Positions 16,279 to 25,606 of a stretch of DNA of 64,000 nt are shown piece after piece. A model generated the notes under the pieces. The model saw only the letters and a list, made by a program, of their open reading frames with translations. It was not told where the DNA came from and searched no databases. How positions within the stretch are numbered: position 1 is the stretch's first letter; each line of letters opens with the position of its first letter. The DNA comes from Lachnospiraceae bacterium (lineage in GTDB: Bacteria; Bacillota; Clostridia; Lachnospirales; Lachnospiraceae), in NCBI GenBank assembly GCA_017437785.1, contig JAFRXH010000007.1, positions 1-64,000 on the forward strand, read 5' to 3'. The position numbers and the translations under genes are program-made.

Positions 16279-18332
16279 ACAGAAAGTATATTCTGTTGAG
16301 AAGGATATTGGGAGTATCCACCATATTGCTGGGACTGCTGATAGCGATCCTGCCTATTTTCGGCAGTGCGGCAGCGGGAAGTGCGATCATCAACGATTGG
16401 CGCAGCGAAAAGGTCGGGGAGGTGTCGCTGTATTATCAGGACGGACCGCAGGACCTTGAGATCGATATATCGGACGGTTATGATGAGACCGGATATTTAA
16501 GTAATTATCTGGGTATAGAGCTTGGGGAATACGACCGCTGCAAGGGCTATATTCTTCAATCAAACAATTATAATGATTATGCACTTTCCGGTGCTGAGCT
16601 GATGCTGACCATGCCGGAAGATTTTTCAGAAGTATCCGGGGATGAATATGCTTTATATGCGATAGATACGGTAAACGGTACGGATCCTGTACAATACTCC
16701 TGCCGTCTGGAGGATGTGTATGACGGATACGATCTGGTGATCGCCGAACTTGGTGACATAAATTCGAATATGCTTATGAAGTATTGGCAGTTCATATTTG
16801 TTAAAACAGGCGCACCGCTTGATGTTACGCCCACGGAGGAACCTACGGATACGCCTACGCCTTCGCCCACGCAGACGCCCACCCCTACAAGAGTGGCGAC
16901 GCCGACACCTACGCCGAGGCGAGGTCCTACCAATACGCCTACACCCACGGCAGTACCACTCAGGATATCGGCTATAGACGATCAGCGCAGTGACAGGCGC
17001 GACAGCAAGGGTATCAGTAGCATGGTCTATGGCGGAACTGTGCCCAACAGCATACTGATAGTACGCGACAGCGACGGAGTGGGGATCAAAAAGATAGCAG
17101 TGCTCAGAAAGGGCATGATCCTTAAACCCTGGTATATACGCCTGGTAGACCAGAACAAAAGGGATATAACTGATTTTAAGACCGTGACGATCACACTTCC
17201 GATCCCTGCCACAATGAACCTAAACAGGGGCAGGGTCGTGATGGTCGGCAGGCGGCGCAGCGGAAAGCTCCATGTATTTGATACAAAGATAATAACAAAG
17301 AACGGATATGACTGTGTTGAGTTCACCACCGATTATTTTTCGGATTATGAATACGGCATGCTCTACACGCCGGAAGATGTTTCTGAGGATGAAAATGTTC
17401 TTAACGTAAGCGATGAAAGAGAAGATAAGGAAGGCAGTGAACGTATAGGCGGCAGTGTTACCGAAGGCAGCGGAAAGAGGACTCTTCATATCGCTGATTC
17501 GGACGGAGTGGTAGTGCTGCGCCGTATAGTGTGGAGGGCAGGCATGCAGCTTAAGCCTTACCGCATCTGGATAACGGACGAAGCCGGCAATAATGTTGAT
17601 GATTTCGGGACACTTACCGTGACCTTACCGCTTCCCGCAGATATGGACCCGCAAAAGGGGACCATACGCGTTGTGGGCAGTACAAAGGAAAACGCAGCGG
17701 ATGACTTTGTGCCGGAGGTGATCAAAAATGACGACGGCACATACAGCGTCCGTTTCACTACCGATTATTTTTCGGATAATGAATACGGTATAGTATATAC
17801 GCCATATACTTTAGAGCCTGACGTGACTAACACGCCCACGCCTACCGTGCCTCCCACACCGACCACGGCGGCAACGGCTACACCCACATTAAGCCCTACA
17901 CCTTATTCAAACAATACACCCACTCCCACACAGAAGGCGCCTACACCCACAAGGTCCGGCGGAGCGATAGTGACGGTGGTGGTGACCAATACGCCTACCC
18001 CTACGCCCTTTGGCGGCTACAACGGGGGAGTAAGCGGCAACGGCGGGGACAACGGCGGCGGCGGTACCGGCCGTCCCGGCAGGACACCGATAGTCACGCC
18101 TCATGGCAGAACTTTTGATGAAAACGGTCTGAGCATGAATTATGCCACCACTGGAAAAGGCGGCGGCAGCAATGTTAATTATCAGGGAAAAGGCAATATC
18201 GTAAAGGGCAGCAATGCAAAGGATATGCCCAAGACCGGTATGGCTGATGTAAGGCGTATGCTGGCCGTGATCATATTGATAACGCTCGGCTGTATACAGC
18301 TGGTAACAACGATACCGATAAAGAAGAAATGA
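16275..18332 (+). CDS. Cell-wall-anchored surface protein with MPKTG sorting signal and duplicated domain
   Basis: 685 residues. N-terminal membrane/signal segment ('[20 protein letters not shown]'); a first domain; a Thr/Pro-rich linker at about 190-225; two related domains (about 235-370 and 390-520) that share 'IxDSDGVxxxxxxVxRxGMxLKP' and '[14 protein letters not shown]' type motifs; more Thr/Pro and Gly/Asn-rich spacer; then 'DMPKTG', a hydrophobic helix and a KKK tail, i.e. a sortase sorting signal. Probably a stalk-like wall protein processed by the adjacent sortase. ATG 16275 overlaps the sortase stop by 4 bp. Ligand unknown. Confidence 0.8.
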   Translation: MNRKYILLRRILGVSTILLGLLIAILPIFGSAAAGSAIINDWRSEKVGEVSLYYQDGPQDLEIDISDGYDETGYLSNYLGIELGEYDRCKGYILQSNNYNDYALSGAELMLTMPEDFSEVSGDEYALYAIDTVNGTDPVQYSCRLEDVYDGYDLVIAELGDINSNMLMKYWQFIFVKTGAPLDVTPTEEPTDTPTPSPTQTPTPTRVATPTPTPRRGPTNTPTPTAVPLRISAIDDQRSDRRDSKGISSMVYGGTVPNSILIVRDSDGVGIKKIAVLRKGMILKPWYIRLVDQNKRDITDFKTVTITLPIPATMNLNRGRVVMVGRRRSGKLHVFDTKIITKNGYDCVEFTTDYFSDYEYGMLYTPEDVSEDENVLNVSDEREDKEGSERIGGSVTEGSGKRTLHIADSDGVVVLRRIVWRAGMQLKPYRIWITDEAGNNVDDFGTLTVTLPLPADMDPQKGTIRVVGSTKENAADDFVPEVIKNDDGTYSVRFTTDYFSDNEYGIVYTPYTLEPDVTNTPTPTVPPTPTTAATATPTLSPTPYSNNTPTPTQKAPTPTRSGGAIVTVVVTNTPTPTPFGGYNGGVSGNGGDNGGGGTGRPGRTPIVTPHGRTFDENGLSMNYATTGKGGGSNVNYQGKGNIVKGSNAKDMPKTGMADVRRMLAVIILITLGCIQLVTTIPIKKK

Positions 18333-19231
18333 AGATACCCTCTTTTTTACAGATAAAAAACCTTAAATACGAGTATATCCGGAGAGATGAAGAGAATAAT
18401 GTAGAGGGCATCACCACAGCTGTGGATGATGTTTCTCTTGATGTTAAGGAAGGCGAGTTCATCGCGGTACTGGGGCACAACGGCTCCGGCAAATCCACCC
18501 TGGCCAAGCATATAAATGCCATACTCTTTCCCGAAGAGGGAGAGGTGATACTTGACGGCATGAATACCAAGGATGAGGAAAAACTCCTGGATATCCGCCG
18601 TACTGCAGGTATGGTCTTTCAGAATCCGGATAACCAGATAATAGGACAGGTGGTGGATGAGGACGTAGCTTTCGGGCCGGAAAACATGGGTGTTCCCACG
18701 GATGAGATAGCTCAGCGTGTGGAAGAAAGTCTGAAAACGCTGGGAATGTGGGAGTACAGAAACGCCTCTCCCAACCGTTTATCCGGAGGGCAGAAGCAGA
18801 GAGTCTCAATAGCATCGGTGATAGCCATGCATCCCAAATGTATCATACTGGATGAACCCACAGCCATGTTGGATCCCAGGGGCAGGTACGAAGTGATACG
18901 TGCGGCAAGGGCCTTAAACGAGGTGGAGCATATCACGATCATACTGATCACCCACTACATGGAGGAAGTGATCCATGCGGACAGGGTCTTTGTCATGGAT
19001 AAGGGCAAGGTTAAGATGGAGGGAACACCCCGGGAGATATTCTCACGTGTGGAGGAATTAAAGGAAATGCGCCTTACCGTTCCGCAGGTGACAGAACTCG
19101 CCTGGGAACTTAAGAAGGCAGGGCTTCGCATACCGGATGGAATACTTACAAGAGAAGAACTGGTAAAAGAAATATTAAAGTTAGTGTCATCCCGAACGGG
19201 AGTGTCATCCCGAACGGGAGTGTCATCCTGA
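18329..19231 (+). CDS. ecfA1: Energy-coupling factor transporter ATPase EcfA1
   Basis: ABC ATPase of the shared ECF module that energises vitamin uptake by substrate-binding S components such as RibU (60545). Walker A 'GHNGSGKST', Q-loop 'VFQNPDNQ', signature 'LSGGQKQR' and Walker B '[12 protein letters not shown]' are intact. ATG 18329 overlaps the upstream surface-protein gene by 4 bp. The last residues '[15 protein letters not shown]' are encoded by copies of an 18 bp repeat at 19184-19219, so the normal C-terminus has been altered or extended by a dispersed repeat. Confidence 0.93.
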   Translation: MKIPSFLQIKNLKYEYIRRDEENNVEGITTAVDDVSLDVKEGEFIAVLGHNGSGKSTLAKHINAILFPEEGEVILDGMNTKDEEKLLDIRRTAGMVFQNPDNQIIGQVVDEDVAFGPENMGVPTDEIAQRVEESLKTLGMWEYRNASPNRLSGGQKQRVSIASVIAMHPKCIILDEPTAMLDPRGRYEVIRAARALNEVEHITIILITHYMEEVIHADRVFVMDKGKVKMEGTPREIFSRVEELKEMRLTVPQVTELAWELKKAGLRIPDGILTREELVKEILKLVSSRTGVSSRTGVSS

Positions 19232-19249
19232 GCGAAGCGAAGGATCTTA
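19184..19249 (+). repeat. Dispersed 'GTGTCATCCTGAGCG' repeat, two and a half units
   Basis: Two identical 18 bp units (GTGTCATCCCGAACGGGA) are followed by GTGTCATCCTGAGCGAAGCG and AAGGATCTT. They form the 3' end of ecfA1 and the gap before ecfA2. Related copies are at 9837, 20924, 21011, 31862 and 56790. Confidence 0.85.
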
Positions 19250-19262
19250 TACATAAAACACC

Positions 19263-20117
19263 ATGAACGAGTACAAGCTGATCGCCGATCATTTAATCTA
19301 CGAATACAACAAAGGCAGCGCCCAGGCACGCAAGGCCCTGGACGATGTCAGCTTTGTGCTGCGCGGCGGGGAGTTCGTGGGGCTTATAGGGCATACGGGC
19401 TCGGGCAAGTCCACGCTGGTACAGCATCTGGTGGCATTGCTAAAGCCCGACAGCGGCACCATCTATTACGAGGGCGCAGATATATTTGAAAAGGATTACA
19501 ACAGAAAGGCCCTGCGCGGCAAGGTGGGGCTGGTCTTTCAGTATCCCGAATACCAGCTATTTGAGGAGACCGTGCTCAGCGAAGTGAGCTACGGACCGAA
19601 GAATATGGGGATGGACAAAAAAGACGCGGAGCTGGCCGCATATGCTGCGATAAAGCGTGTGGGGCTTGAGGATGAGTGCTTTGACCAGTCGCCTTTTGAT
19701 CTTTCGGGCGGGCAGAAGAGACGCGTGGCTATCGCATCCGTACTGGCTATGAACCCCGAGATACTGGTGCTGGATGAGCCTACTGCGGGCCTGGATCCCG
19801 CGGGCAGGACCGAGCTGCTTGATATGATAACGGAATTAAAGGAGACGGAAGGGATCACCATAGTGCTGGTGAGCCATTCCATGGATGATGTGGCCGAAGT
19901 GGCCAATCGTATAATAGTTATGGATAAGGGAAAGATAGTATATGATGCAGAACCGGTAGAGGTGTTTAGGCACACTGCCGAGCTTGAAGCTATGGGGCTT
20001 GCGGCACCGCAGATGAGCTATGTGCTGAGAGACCTTAAGGCTGCGGGGATCGATGTAAATGTTGATGCCATCACCCTTAAAGCTGCTAAGGAAGAGATAT
20101 TGAGGGCGCTGGCTTGA
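19263..20117 (+). CDS. ecfA2: Energy-coupling factor transporter ATPase EcfA2
   Basis: 284 residues; partner of EcfA1 in the heterodimeric motor of ECF transporters. Walker A 'GHTGSGKST', Q-loop 'VFQYPEYQ', signature 'LSGGQKRR', Walker B 'ILVLDEPTAGLD' and the switch His in 'VLVSHSMDD' are all present. It follows ecfA1 by 31 bp of repeat sequence and overlaps ecfT. Confidence 0.95.
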   Translation: MNEYKLIADHLIYEYNKGSAQARKALDDVSFVLRGGEFVGLIGHTGSGKSTLVQHLVALLKPDSGTIYYEGADIFEKDYNRKALRGKVGLVFQYPEYQLFEETVLSEVSYGPKNMGMDKKDAELAAYAAIKRVGLEDECFDQSPFDLSGGQKRRVAIASVLAMNPEILVLDEPTAGLDPAGRTELLDMITELKETEGITIVLVSHSMDDVAEVANRIIVMDKGKIVYDAEPVEVFRHTAELEAMGLAAPQMSYVLRDLKAAGIDVNVDAITLKAAKEEILRALA

Positions 20118-20914
20118 TAAGGGATATAACACTTGGACAATATTATCAGGCGGATTCGGTGATACACAGGCTGGATCCGCGTACCAAGCTCGTAGGTACG
20201 ATGGTCTATCTGGTCAGCCTCTTCATCTTTACCGGACCCTGGGTATTCGTAACGGCAGCGTCGTTTCTGCTGTTATGCGTATTTTTATCAAGGGTGCCCT
20301 TTTCGTATATGCTGAAGGGCTTAAAGCCGATACTGTTTATCCTTATGTTTACTCTGGTGATAAACATGCTCTTTACCAAAGGCACCGTGCTGTTTTCGTG
20401 GTGGAAGTTCACAATAACCGAGGAAGGACTTAAACAGGCCGGGGCAATGGGCTTCCGCCTGGTGCTTCTGATACTGGGATCGAACCTTATGACGCTCACC
20501 ACCACGCCCACACGCCTAACCAATGCGATGGAGCATCTGATGAGACCGCTTAAGCTGATACGCGTACCGGTGCACGAGATAGCGATGATGATGAGCATAG
20601 CCCTGCGCTTTATACCCATACTGCTGGAAGAGACAGACAGGATAATGAAGGCGCAGCTGGCCCGCGGAGCGGATTTTGAAAGCGGCAATCTGATCAAAAA
20701 GACAAAGAGCCTGGTGCCGGTGCTGATACCCCTTTTCATATCGGCTTTTCGCCGGGCCAATGATCTGGCTATGGCAATGGAAGCCAGATGCTATCATGGC
20801 GGCAAAGGAAGGACACAGTACAAACCCCTTAAATACAAGGGCAGGGATTTTGTGGCGTATTTTATGGTCATAATATACCTGGCCGGAGTGATACTCATAG
20901 GTAAATTCCTGTAG
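20114..20914 (+). CDS. ecfT: Energy-coupling factor transporter transmembrane protein EcfT
   Basis: 266 residues with several membrane helices and the coupling-helix Ala-Arg-Gly motif 'KAQLARGADFE', followed by 'MAMEARCYHGG'. It couples the ATPases to S components. It starts at TTG 20114, overlapping the ecfA2 stop; the next residues 'IRDITLGQYYQADSVIHRLDPR' are the conserved EcfT N-terminus, which supports the TTG. With ecfA1A2 this completes a group II ECF module with no dedicated S component alongside. Confidence 0.95.
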   Translation: MIRDITLGQYYQADSVIHRLDPRTKLVGTMVYLVSLFIFTGPWVFVTAASFLLLCVFLSRVPFSYMLKGLKPILFILMFTLVINMLFTKGTVLFSWWKFTITEEGLKQAGAMGFRLVLLILGSNLMTLTTTPTRLTNAMEHLMRPLKLIRVPVHEIAMMMSIALRFIPILLEETDRIMKAQLARGADFESGNLIKKTKSLVPVLIPLFISAFRRANDLAMAMEARCYHGGKGRTQYKPLKYKGRDFVAYFMVIIYLAGVILIGKFL

Positions 20915-20923
20915 CCCGCTCCA

Positions 20924-21135
20924 TGTCATTCTGAGCGAAGCGAAGAATCCTGACAGTGTAGAGCCCGAAACGAGTGCTGATGCATGGCTCCCGCCGCAGC
21001 GCCCCGCTCACTGTCATTCTGAGCGAAGCGAAAAAGTGAGGCAGGAAATCTTTGATTTCCGTACCACTGTCCGCCGACTGTCAGGGAGGGGGACTAACAG
21101 TTTCCGAACTTTCCTTCCTGGGAATCTTGAAAGAG
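20924..21135 (+). repeat. Two dispersed repeat copies in the ecfT-truA gap
   Basis: 20924-20951 is a short copy (TGTCATTCTGAGCGAAGCGA AGAATCC). 21011-21135 is a longer composite that matches 9837-9917 at both ends (AAAAAGTGAGGCAGGAAATC and CCGAACTTTCCTT...GAATCTTGA) but has about 45 bp extra in the middle. The remaining 226 bp gap shows no gene. Confidence 0.8.
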
Positions 21136-21141
21136 TAGATT

Positions 21142-21897
21142 ATGAGACGAGTGTTAATACGTGTAGCTTATGACGGCAGCGCCTACCACGGCTGGATGCA
21201 GCTGGATGGGGTGGTGACCGTGGCAGGCAGGATAAATGAGGCTTTATCCGATCTGTGCGGAGAAAAGATAGAGCTTATAGGAGGCAGCAGAACGGATGCA
21301 GGTGTGCATGCGCTTGATAATGTTGCCGTATTTGACGTACCCGACAGCCGGCTCATTCCGGCGGAAAAGATCCCGGGCGCGCTTAATGTACGCCTGCCGG
21401 ATGATATAAGGATAAAGAGCGGCGTGGAAGTGGCGCCGGACTTTCATCCCAGACACTGCGATACCATAAAGACATACGAATACAGGATACTCAATAATAA
21501 GCTGCAGGATCCGCTGCGCAGGCAGTACACACGCTGGGTGCGTCATGAGCTTGATGAGGATGCGATGCATGAAGCGGCACAGTATCTTATCGGGGAGCAT
21601 GACTTCACTTCTTTCTGCAGCGTGCATGCGCAGAGCAATACACGCGTAAGGACCATCTATGATGCCTCTGTCACACGGCAGGCGGATGAGATCACGATAA
21701 GGGTAAGCGGTAACGGCTTTTTATACAACATGGTCCGTATCATAGCGGGAACACTGATAGAGGTGGGAGAAGCCAAGCGCACGAGCGAAAGCATCAAAGC
21801 GGTGATAGAGAAAAAGGACCGCGCGGCAGCGGGGATCACGGCACCGCCGCAGGGTTTGTGCCTTATGGAATATAGATTTGTGAATGAGGATTTCTGA
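21142..21897 (+). CDS. truA: tRNA pseudouridine(38-40) synthase TruA
   Basis: 251 residues. Converts U38-U40 in the anticodon stem-loop to pseudouridine. The catalytic Asp lies in 'GGSRTDAGVHAL', and the start 'VLIRVAYDGSAYHGWM' and 'FLYNMVRIIAGTLIEVG' are typical. truA commonly follows ecfT in Firmicutes. Its ribosome site is poor because the upstream sequence is dispersed repeat. Confidence 0.96.
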   Translation: MRRVLIRVAYDGSAYHGWMQLDGVVTVAGRINEALSDLCGEKIELIGGSRTDAGVHALDNVAVFDVPDSRLIPAEKIPGALNVRLPDDIRIKSGVEVAPDFHPRHCDTIKTYEYRILNNKLQDPLRRQYTRWVRHELDEDAMHEAAQYLIGEHDFTSFCSVHAQSNTRVRTIYDASVTRQADEITIRVSGNGFLYNMVRIIAGTLIEVGEAKRTSESIKAVIEKKDRAAAGITAPPQGLCLMEYRFVNEDF

Positions 21898-21898
21898 T

Positions 21899-22837
21899 AT
21901 GAAGATCAGCTGGATAGGCAATCATGAAGAAGGGCTTGAGGCATTTGAGCGCACGGCAAAGAGAGGCTTTATCAACGGTTTCATAACCTTGGATGATGAA
22001 GCGTTTGCAAAGCGCAGCGCCGGGAGCAGGGATTATATCGATATCGCGGAAAGATACGGTATCAAGGTATATCCGATAAGCACGATCAAAAATGAAGAAT
22101 CATACGGGATAATAAAGAGCTTATCGCCGGATCTGATGGTGGTATTCGGCTGGAGCGAGATACTGCCTGAGAGGCTGCTTAATCTGGCAAAGATCGGTAC
22201 CGTGGGGACGCATGCGGCACTCCTTCCGCATAACCGAGGAAGCGCACCTGTTAACTGGGCCATCATACGCGGAGAAGAGATCACCGGCAATACACTTATG
22301 TGGCTTACAAAAGATGTGGACAGCGGCATTATCATTGACCAGACCGCTTTTCCCATCACTTTATTTGATACCTGCAAGACCATATACGATAAAGTGGCGC
22401 GTTCAAATGCGGATATGCTGGATAAGCTGATAGATGCGCTTATACAGGGACGCAGGCCGCTTATGGATATCAAAAACGAGACCGATGAGCCGCTGCTTCC
22501 CAGGCGCAGGCCTAAAGACGGACTTATCGACTGGCAGCAGGACGCTAAGAAGATATATGATTTTATAAGGGCACTGACGATACCTTATCCCGGTGCATTT
22601 ACCTTCCTTAACGGAAAGAAATATCTTATATGGGAGGCAATGGTACTGCCTCTTAAGTGCAGTGAGGAGCCGGGAACTATAGCAGGCGGCGCCTACGGTT
22701 TTATGGATTGCGGCGTCATAGCTGCAACAAAAGACTGCTATATATGCATTACCATGATAGAGGATGAAGAGGGGCGGCGTTACAGCGGCAGCGCCCTCTA
22801 CGAACTGGGATTGAAAGGAGCATTTGGCAATGAGTAA
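21899..22837 (+). CDS. Formyltransferase-family protein (Fmt-like), probably acting on an amino sugar
   Basis: 312 residues with the formyl-transferase fold: 'PDLMVVFGWSEILPERLL', the active-site region 'GTHAALLPHNRGSAPVNWAI' (Asn-His equivalents) and 'VDSGIIIDQ' with the conserved Asp, followed by a C-terminal extension. It resembles methionyl-tRNA formyltransferase and the N-formyltransferases of ArnA/VioF type. The neighbours (deacetylase, phosphoglycosyl transferase, glycosyltransferase) suggest formylation of a sugar amine; this is inference. ATG 21899 follows GAGGAT. Confidence 0.8.
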   Translation: MKISWIGNHEEGLEAFERTAKRGFINGFITLDDEAFAKRSAGSRDYIDIAERYGIKVYPISTIKNEESYGIIKSLSPDLMVVFGWSEILPERLLNLAKIGTVGTHAALLPHNRGSAPVNWAIIRGEEITGNTLMWLTKDVDSGIIIDQTAFPITLFDTCKTIYDKVARSNADMLDKLIDALIQGRRPLMDIKNETDEPLLPRRRPKDGLIDWQQDAKKIYDFIRALTIPYPGAFTFLNGKKYLIWEAMVLPLKCSEEPGTIAGGAYGFMDCGVIAATKDCYICITMIEDEEGRRYSGSALYELGLKGAFGNE

Positions 22838-23480
22838 GGTACTTGTGGTAGCGGCTCATCCGGATGATGAGCTTTTAGGTGTGGGCGGTACTGTGATAAA
22901 GCATGTACAGGCCGGAGACGAAGTGCGCAGCATAATCATGTGCGAGGGCGAATCCTTAAGATACGGCGCGGATGTAGGGCAGAGCAGTGCGATACAGGAA
23001 GCGGCGGAAGTGATGGGCGTATCAAAAGTCTATCCGCTGCGTTTCCCGGATCAGAGGCTTGATACCTATACGCTTACGGAGCTTATCACACCGCTCGAAA
23101 AAGTGTCGGAGGAGTTTAAACCGGACATAATATACTGCCAGTCAGGATCGGATGCAAACCGCGATCACCGTATCCTCTTCGAGGCGGCGTTAGTGGCGTT
23201 CCGCCCCGGCAGCGAGTGGATAAGGGAGTTTATGTGCTTCTACACTGCGTCCAGCACGGAGTGGGGACATCCCAAGTCTTTTGCACCGGATACCTGGATC
23301 GATATCAGCGCGCAGCTTGATAAGAAGATAGAGGCATTTGAAAAATATATCAGTGAGGTGAGGGAGTATCCTCATCCCAGATCATCGGAGGCACTCAGGC
23401 ATCAGGCAGCCTTCTGGGGGAACCAGTGCTGCATGGAGGCTGCGGAAGTGTTCGTAAGCATCCGCAGGACGCTGCGATGA
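22830..23480 (+). CDS. PIG-L/LmbE family deacetylase
   Basis: 216 residues. The zinc-binding signature 'VVAAHPDDELLGVGG' and the distal 'DANRDHR' His element are intact. These enzymes remove acetyl groups from N-acetylglucosamine-type sugars. ATG 22830 follows GAAAGGAG and overlaps the formyltransferase stop by 8 bp, so the two are translationally coupled; a free amine made here could be the substrate of the formyltransferase. Ends on the ATGA overlap with the next gene. Confidence 0.87.
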   Translation: MSKVLVVAAHPDDELLGVGGTVIKHVQAGDEVRSIIMCEGESLRYGADVGQSSAIQEAAEVMGVSKVYPLRFPDQRLDTYTLTELITPLEKVSEEFKPDIIYCQSGSDANRDHRILFEAALVAFRPGSEWIREFMCFYTASSTEWGHPKSFAPDTWIDISAQLDKKIEAFEKYISEVREYPHPRSSEALRHQAAFWGNQCCMEAAEVFVSIRRTLR

Positions 23481-24184
23481 TGCTGATGATAGAAAAAAAG
23501 CCTGTTCAGGCTGCCATAAAGCGTGGAGCGGATGTTGTACTTTCGGCGCTGGCCCTGATACTGCTTAGCCCCGTGATGCTTATAGCGGCGCTTGGCATAC
23601 TTATCTGCGATCCCGGTCCGGTCATCTATAAAGCAAAGCGTATGGGTAAGGATCTGAAAGCCGTTACGATGTATAAGTTCAGGACCATGAAAGTGGGATC
23701 GGATAAGCAGGGGGCTATCACCGGAGTTAACGACAGCCGTGTGTTTGCCTGGGGGGAGCTTCTTCGGAAGACAAAGATCGATGAGCTGCCGCAGCTTATC
23801 AATATCCTTAAAGGCGAGATGTCCATCGTGGGACCCAGGCCCGAGGATATAGATATAGTAAATGAGTATTATACGGAAAAGGAAAAACTGACACTTAAAG
23901 TCCTTCCGGGGCTTGCGTGTCCGGGAAGCATTTTCAATTATACGCATGGGGACAGATACCTTTTTGGCGATGACGCGCAGAGTGCGTACACGGATAAGTT
24001 TCTGCATATCAAGCTGGCCCTGGATCTGTATTATCTGAAACACTGGTCGCTGATCTATGACCTGAGCATCATGATACGGACCGCAAAGGCAATAGTACTG
24101 ACCATGAAGGGTAATGAATATATCGATTTTCCTATGGAGTATAAAAAGATCAGGGAGATGAGAAGATGGCGAAAAAACCATTGA
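23477..24184 (+). CDS. Sugar transferase (undecaprenyl-phosphate sugar phosphotransferase, PglC/WbaP-like)
   Basis: 235 residues. One membrane-embedded N-terminal hairpin ('VVLSALALILLSPVMLIAAL') precedes the phosphoglycosyl transferase core: 'YKFRTMKVGSD', 'LRKTKIDELPQLINILKG', 'MSIVGPRPE'. Such enzymes start glycan assembly by moving a sugar-1-phosphate to the lipid carrier. ATG 23477 overlaps the deacetylase stop (ATGA); a start at 23426 would overlap far more. It overlaps the glycosyltransferase downstream. Confidence 0.9.
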   Translation: MMLMIEKKPVQAAIKRGADVVLSALALILLSPVMLIAALGILICDPGPVIYKAKRMGKDLKAVTMYKFRTMKVGSDKQGAITGVNDSRVFAWGELLRKTKIDELPQLINILKGEMSIVGPRPEDIDIVNEYYTEKEKLTLKVLPGLACPGSIFNYTHGDRYLFGDDAQSAYTDKFLHIKLALDLYYLKHWSLIYDLSIMIRTAKAIVLTMKGNEYIDFPMEYKKIREMRRWRKNH

Positions 24185-25311
24185 TAGCGCTGTTTACGAA
24201 TAATGATGATGATGTATACTGCTTCAGGCTCGAACTGTTACAGGCCATAAGGGACGCGGGCTATCCGCTGATGATATCCTGCCCGGACGGCCCCAAGTTT
24301 GAAGTGCTGGAAAAAGAAGGCTTTAAAAAGAACGTGGATTTTATCTACGATGATCCCGATATCGACAGGCGCGGGACCAATATCTTAAATGATGTGAAGC
24401 TTGCGGCACATTATTTTAAAGTGCTTAAGAAATACCGCCCTGTAGTGCTCTTAAGCTACACTGCCAAGCCCAACGTGTATGCGGGACTTTCAGCAAAGCT
24501 CCTTGGCATACCTGTGATAAGTAATCTTACCGGCTGGGGATCGGTGATCATGCAGAAGGGGATAAAAAAGTTCATCGCCATGCAGCTGTTTAAGATAGCT
24601 TTCCGTAATTCGTCCTGTCTGATGTTTCAGAATGCTACCAATCTGCGGCTGGCAAAAAAGAGCGGTATGGTAAAAGGCAGATACCGGCTGATACCCGGCA
24701 GCGGTGTGGCGCTCAACCGTTTTGAGATACAGCCTTACCCGGCCGGCGGTGACGGCGTGAGCGGGGAGACCGTGGTATTTAATTATATCGGCAGGGTGCT
24801 TCATGACAAGGGCGTGGATGATTATATCGAGGCGGCGCGCCGTATAAGGAAGAAATATCCCAATACCGAGTTTAATATGCTGGGCTTTATAGAGCCCACC
24901 GAGATGCATTACGAAAAGGATCTTAAAGAACTGGGAGAACAGGGGATAGTCCATTACCGCGGTTCGCAGAAGGATGTGCGGCCCTGGGTGGCAAGATCGC
25001 ATTGTATCATTCACCCATCAACCTATGGGGAAGGTATGAGTAACGTGCTGCTGGAAAATGCAGCCAGTGCTCGTCCCATCATCACTACCGATAATCCCGG
25101 CTGCAAGGAAGCAGTTGACGATGACAAGAGCGGATTTATCTATCACGGCGGCGATGTGGATGCGCTTGTAAAGAAGATAGAGGCATTCTTATCATTACCC
25201 AATGAAGAGCGCAAAGACATGGGCCTTGCCGGCCGCAGGAAGATGGAAAAGGAATTCGACCGGAAGATCGTCATCAAGGCATACCTTAAGATGATCGCGT
25301 ATCTGGCATAA
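24166..25311 (+). CDS. Glycosyltransferase family 4 protein
   Basis: 381 residues of GT-B type. N-terminal Rossmann half ('VLLSYTAKPNVYAGLSAKLLG', 'LTGWGS') and a C-terminal GT4 donor domain ('FNYIGRVLHDKGVDDYIEAA', 'IHPSTYGEGMSNVLLENAAS', with the E-x7-E element). It resembles PglA/WbnK-like enzymes that add the second sugar to a lipid-linked glycan. It overlaps the phosphoglycosyl transferase by 19 bp, so the four genes 21899-25311 form one tight operon. Donor sugar unknown. Confidence 0.88.
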   Translation: MAKKPLIALFTNNDDDVYCFRLELLQAIRDAGYPLMISCPDGPKFEVLEKEGFKKNVDFIYDDPDIDRRGTNILNDVKLAAHYFKVLKKYRPVVLLSYTAKPNVYAGLSAKLLGIPVISNLTGWGSVIMQKGIKKFIAMQLFKIAFRNSSCLMFQNATNLRLAKKSGMVKGRYRLIPGSGVALNRFEIQPYPAGGDGVSGETVVFNYIGRVLHDKGVDDYIEAARRIRKKYPNTEFNMLGFIEPTEMHYEKDLKELGEQGIVHYRGSQKDVRPWVARSHCIIHPSTYGEGMSNVLLENAASARPIITTDNPGCKEAVDDDKSGFIYHGGDVDALVKKIEAFLSLPNEERKDMGLAGRRKMEKEFDRKIVIKAYLKMIAYLA

Positions 25312-25358
25312 CGAATCTTGACAGAAGTATATTCATACGATAAGATGAATTGTCTTAA

Positions 25359-25432
25359 GGGATCATAGCTCAGCTGGGATGAGCGTCCGCTTGACGTGCG
25401 GGAGGTCACAGGTTCGAACCCTGTTGGTCCCA
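25359..25432 (+). tRNA. tRNA-Val (anticodon GAC)
   Basis: Cloverleaf read by eye: acceptor GGGATCA (25359-25365) pairs with TGGTCCC (25425-25431); D-arm GCTC...GAGC; anticodon arm CCGC TTGACGT GCGG with GAC; T-arm ACAGG TTCGAAC CCTGT; discriminator A. No encoded CCA. Confidence 0.9.
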
Positions 25433-25500
25433 TGAATGATAGAAGCCTGTAAATCCAATGAAATTGCTTATTTTAAAGGGTTTGCGGGCTGTTTTTAGGT

Positions 25501-25567
25501 GGGTACAGGGGGACGGTTCTCTGTGTTCATTGGGGTTCATGAACACAGAGAACCGTCCCCTGTACCC
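25501..25567. repeat. Large palindrome, copy 1 (between tRNA-Val and the vWA gene)
   Basis: Arms 25501-25530 and 25539-25567 are reverse complements except for one extra G, around the loop TGGGGTTC. The core is GGACGGTTCTCTGTGTTCAT. A second copy is at 43704-43769 with the same loop. It lies between convergent transcription units and could act as a bidirectional terminator or be a REP/MITE-like element. Confidence 0.9.
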
Positions 25568-25606
25568 ATCCTCTCATCCCGCCGGTCTTTCTTTCCGGAG
25601 AAGCCC

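Noticed and set aside
16845..16970. Thr/Pro-coding repeat tract in the surface protein as a possible DNA minisatellite or CRISPR-like array
   Set aside because: The ACGCCTACGCC-type units are irregular, keep reading frame and encode a standard Thr/Pro cell-wall linker.
23402..24181. 259-codon minus-strand frame opposite the sugar transferase
   Set aside because: It coincides with the reverse of strongly conserved phosphoglycosyl transferase motifs and has no ribosome site or recognisable domain.
25501..25567. Palindrome as part of a CRISPR array or attachment site next to tRNA-Val
   Set aside because: There is only one unit per site, no spacers, no integrase nearby, and no duplicated tRNA 3' end.
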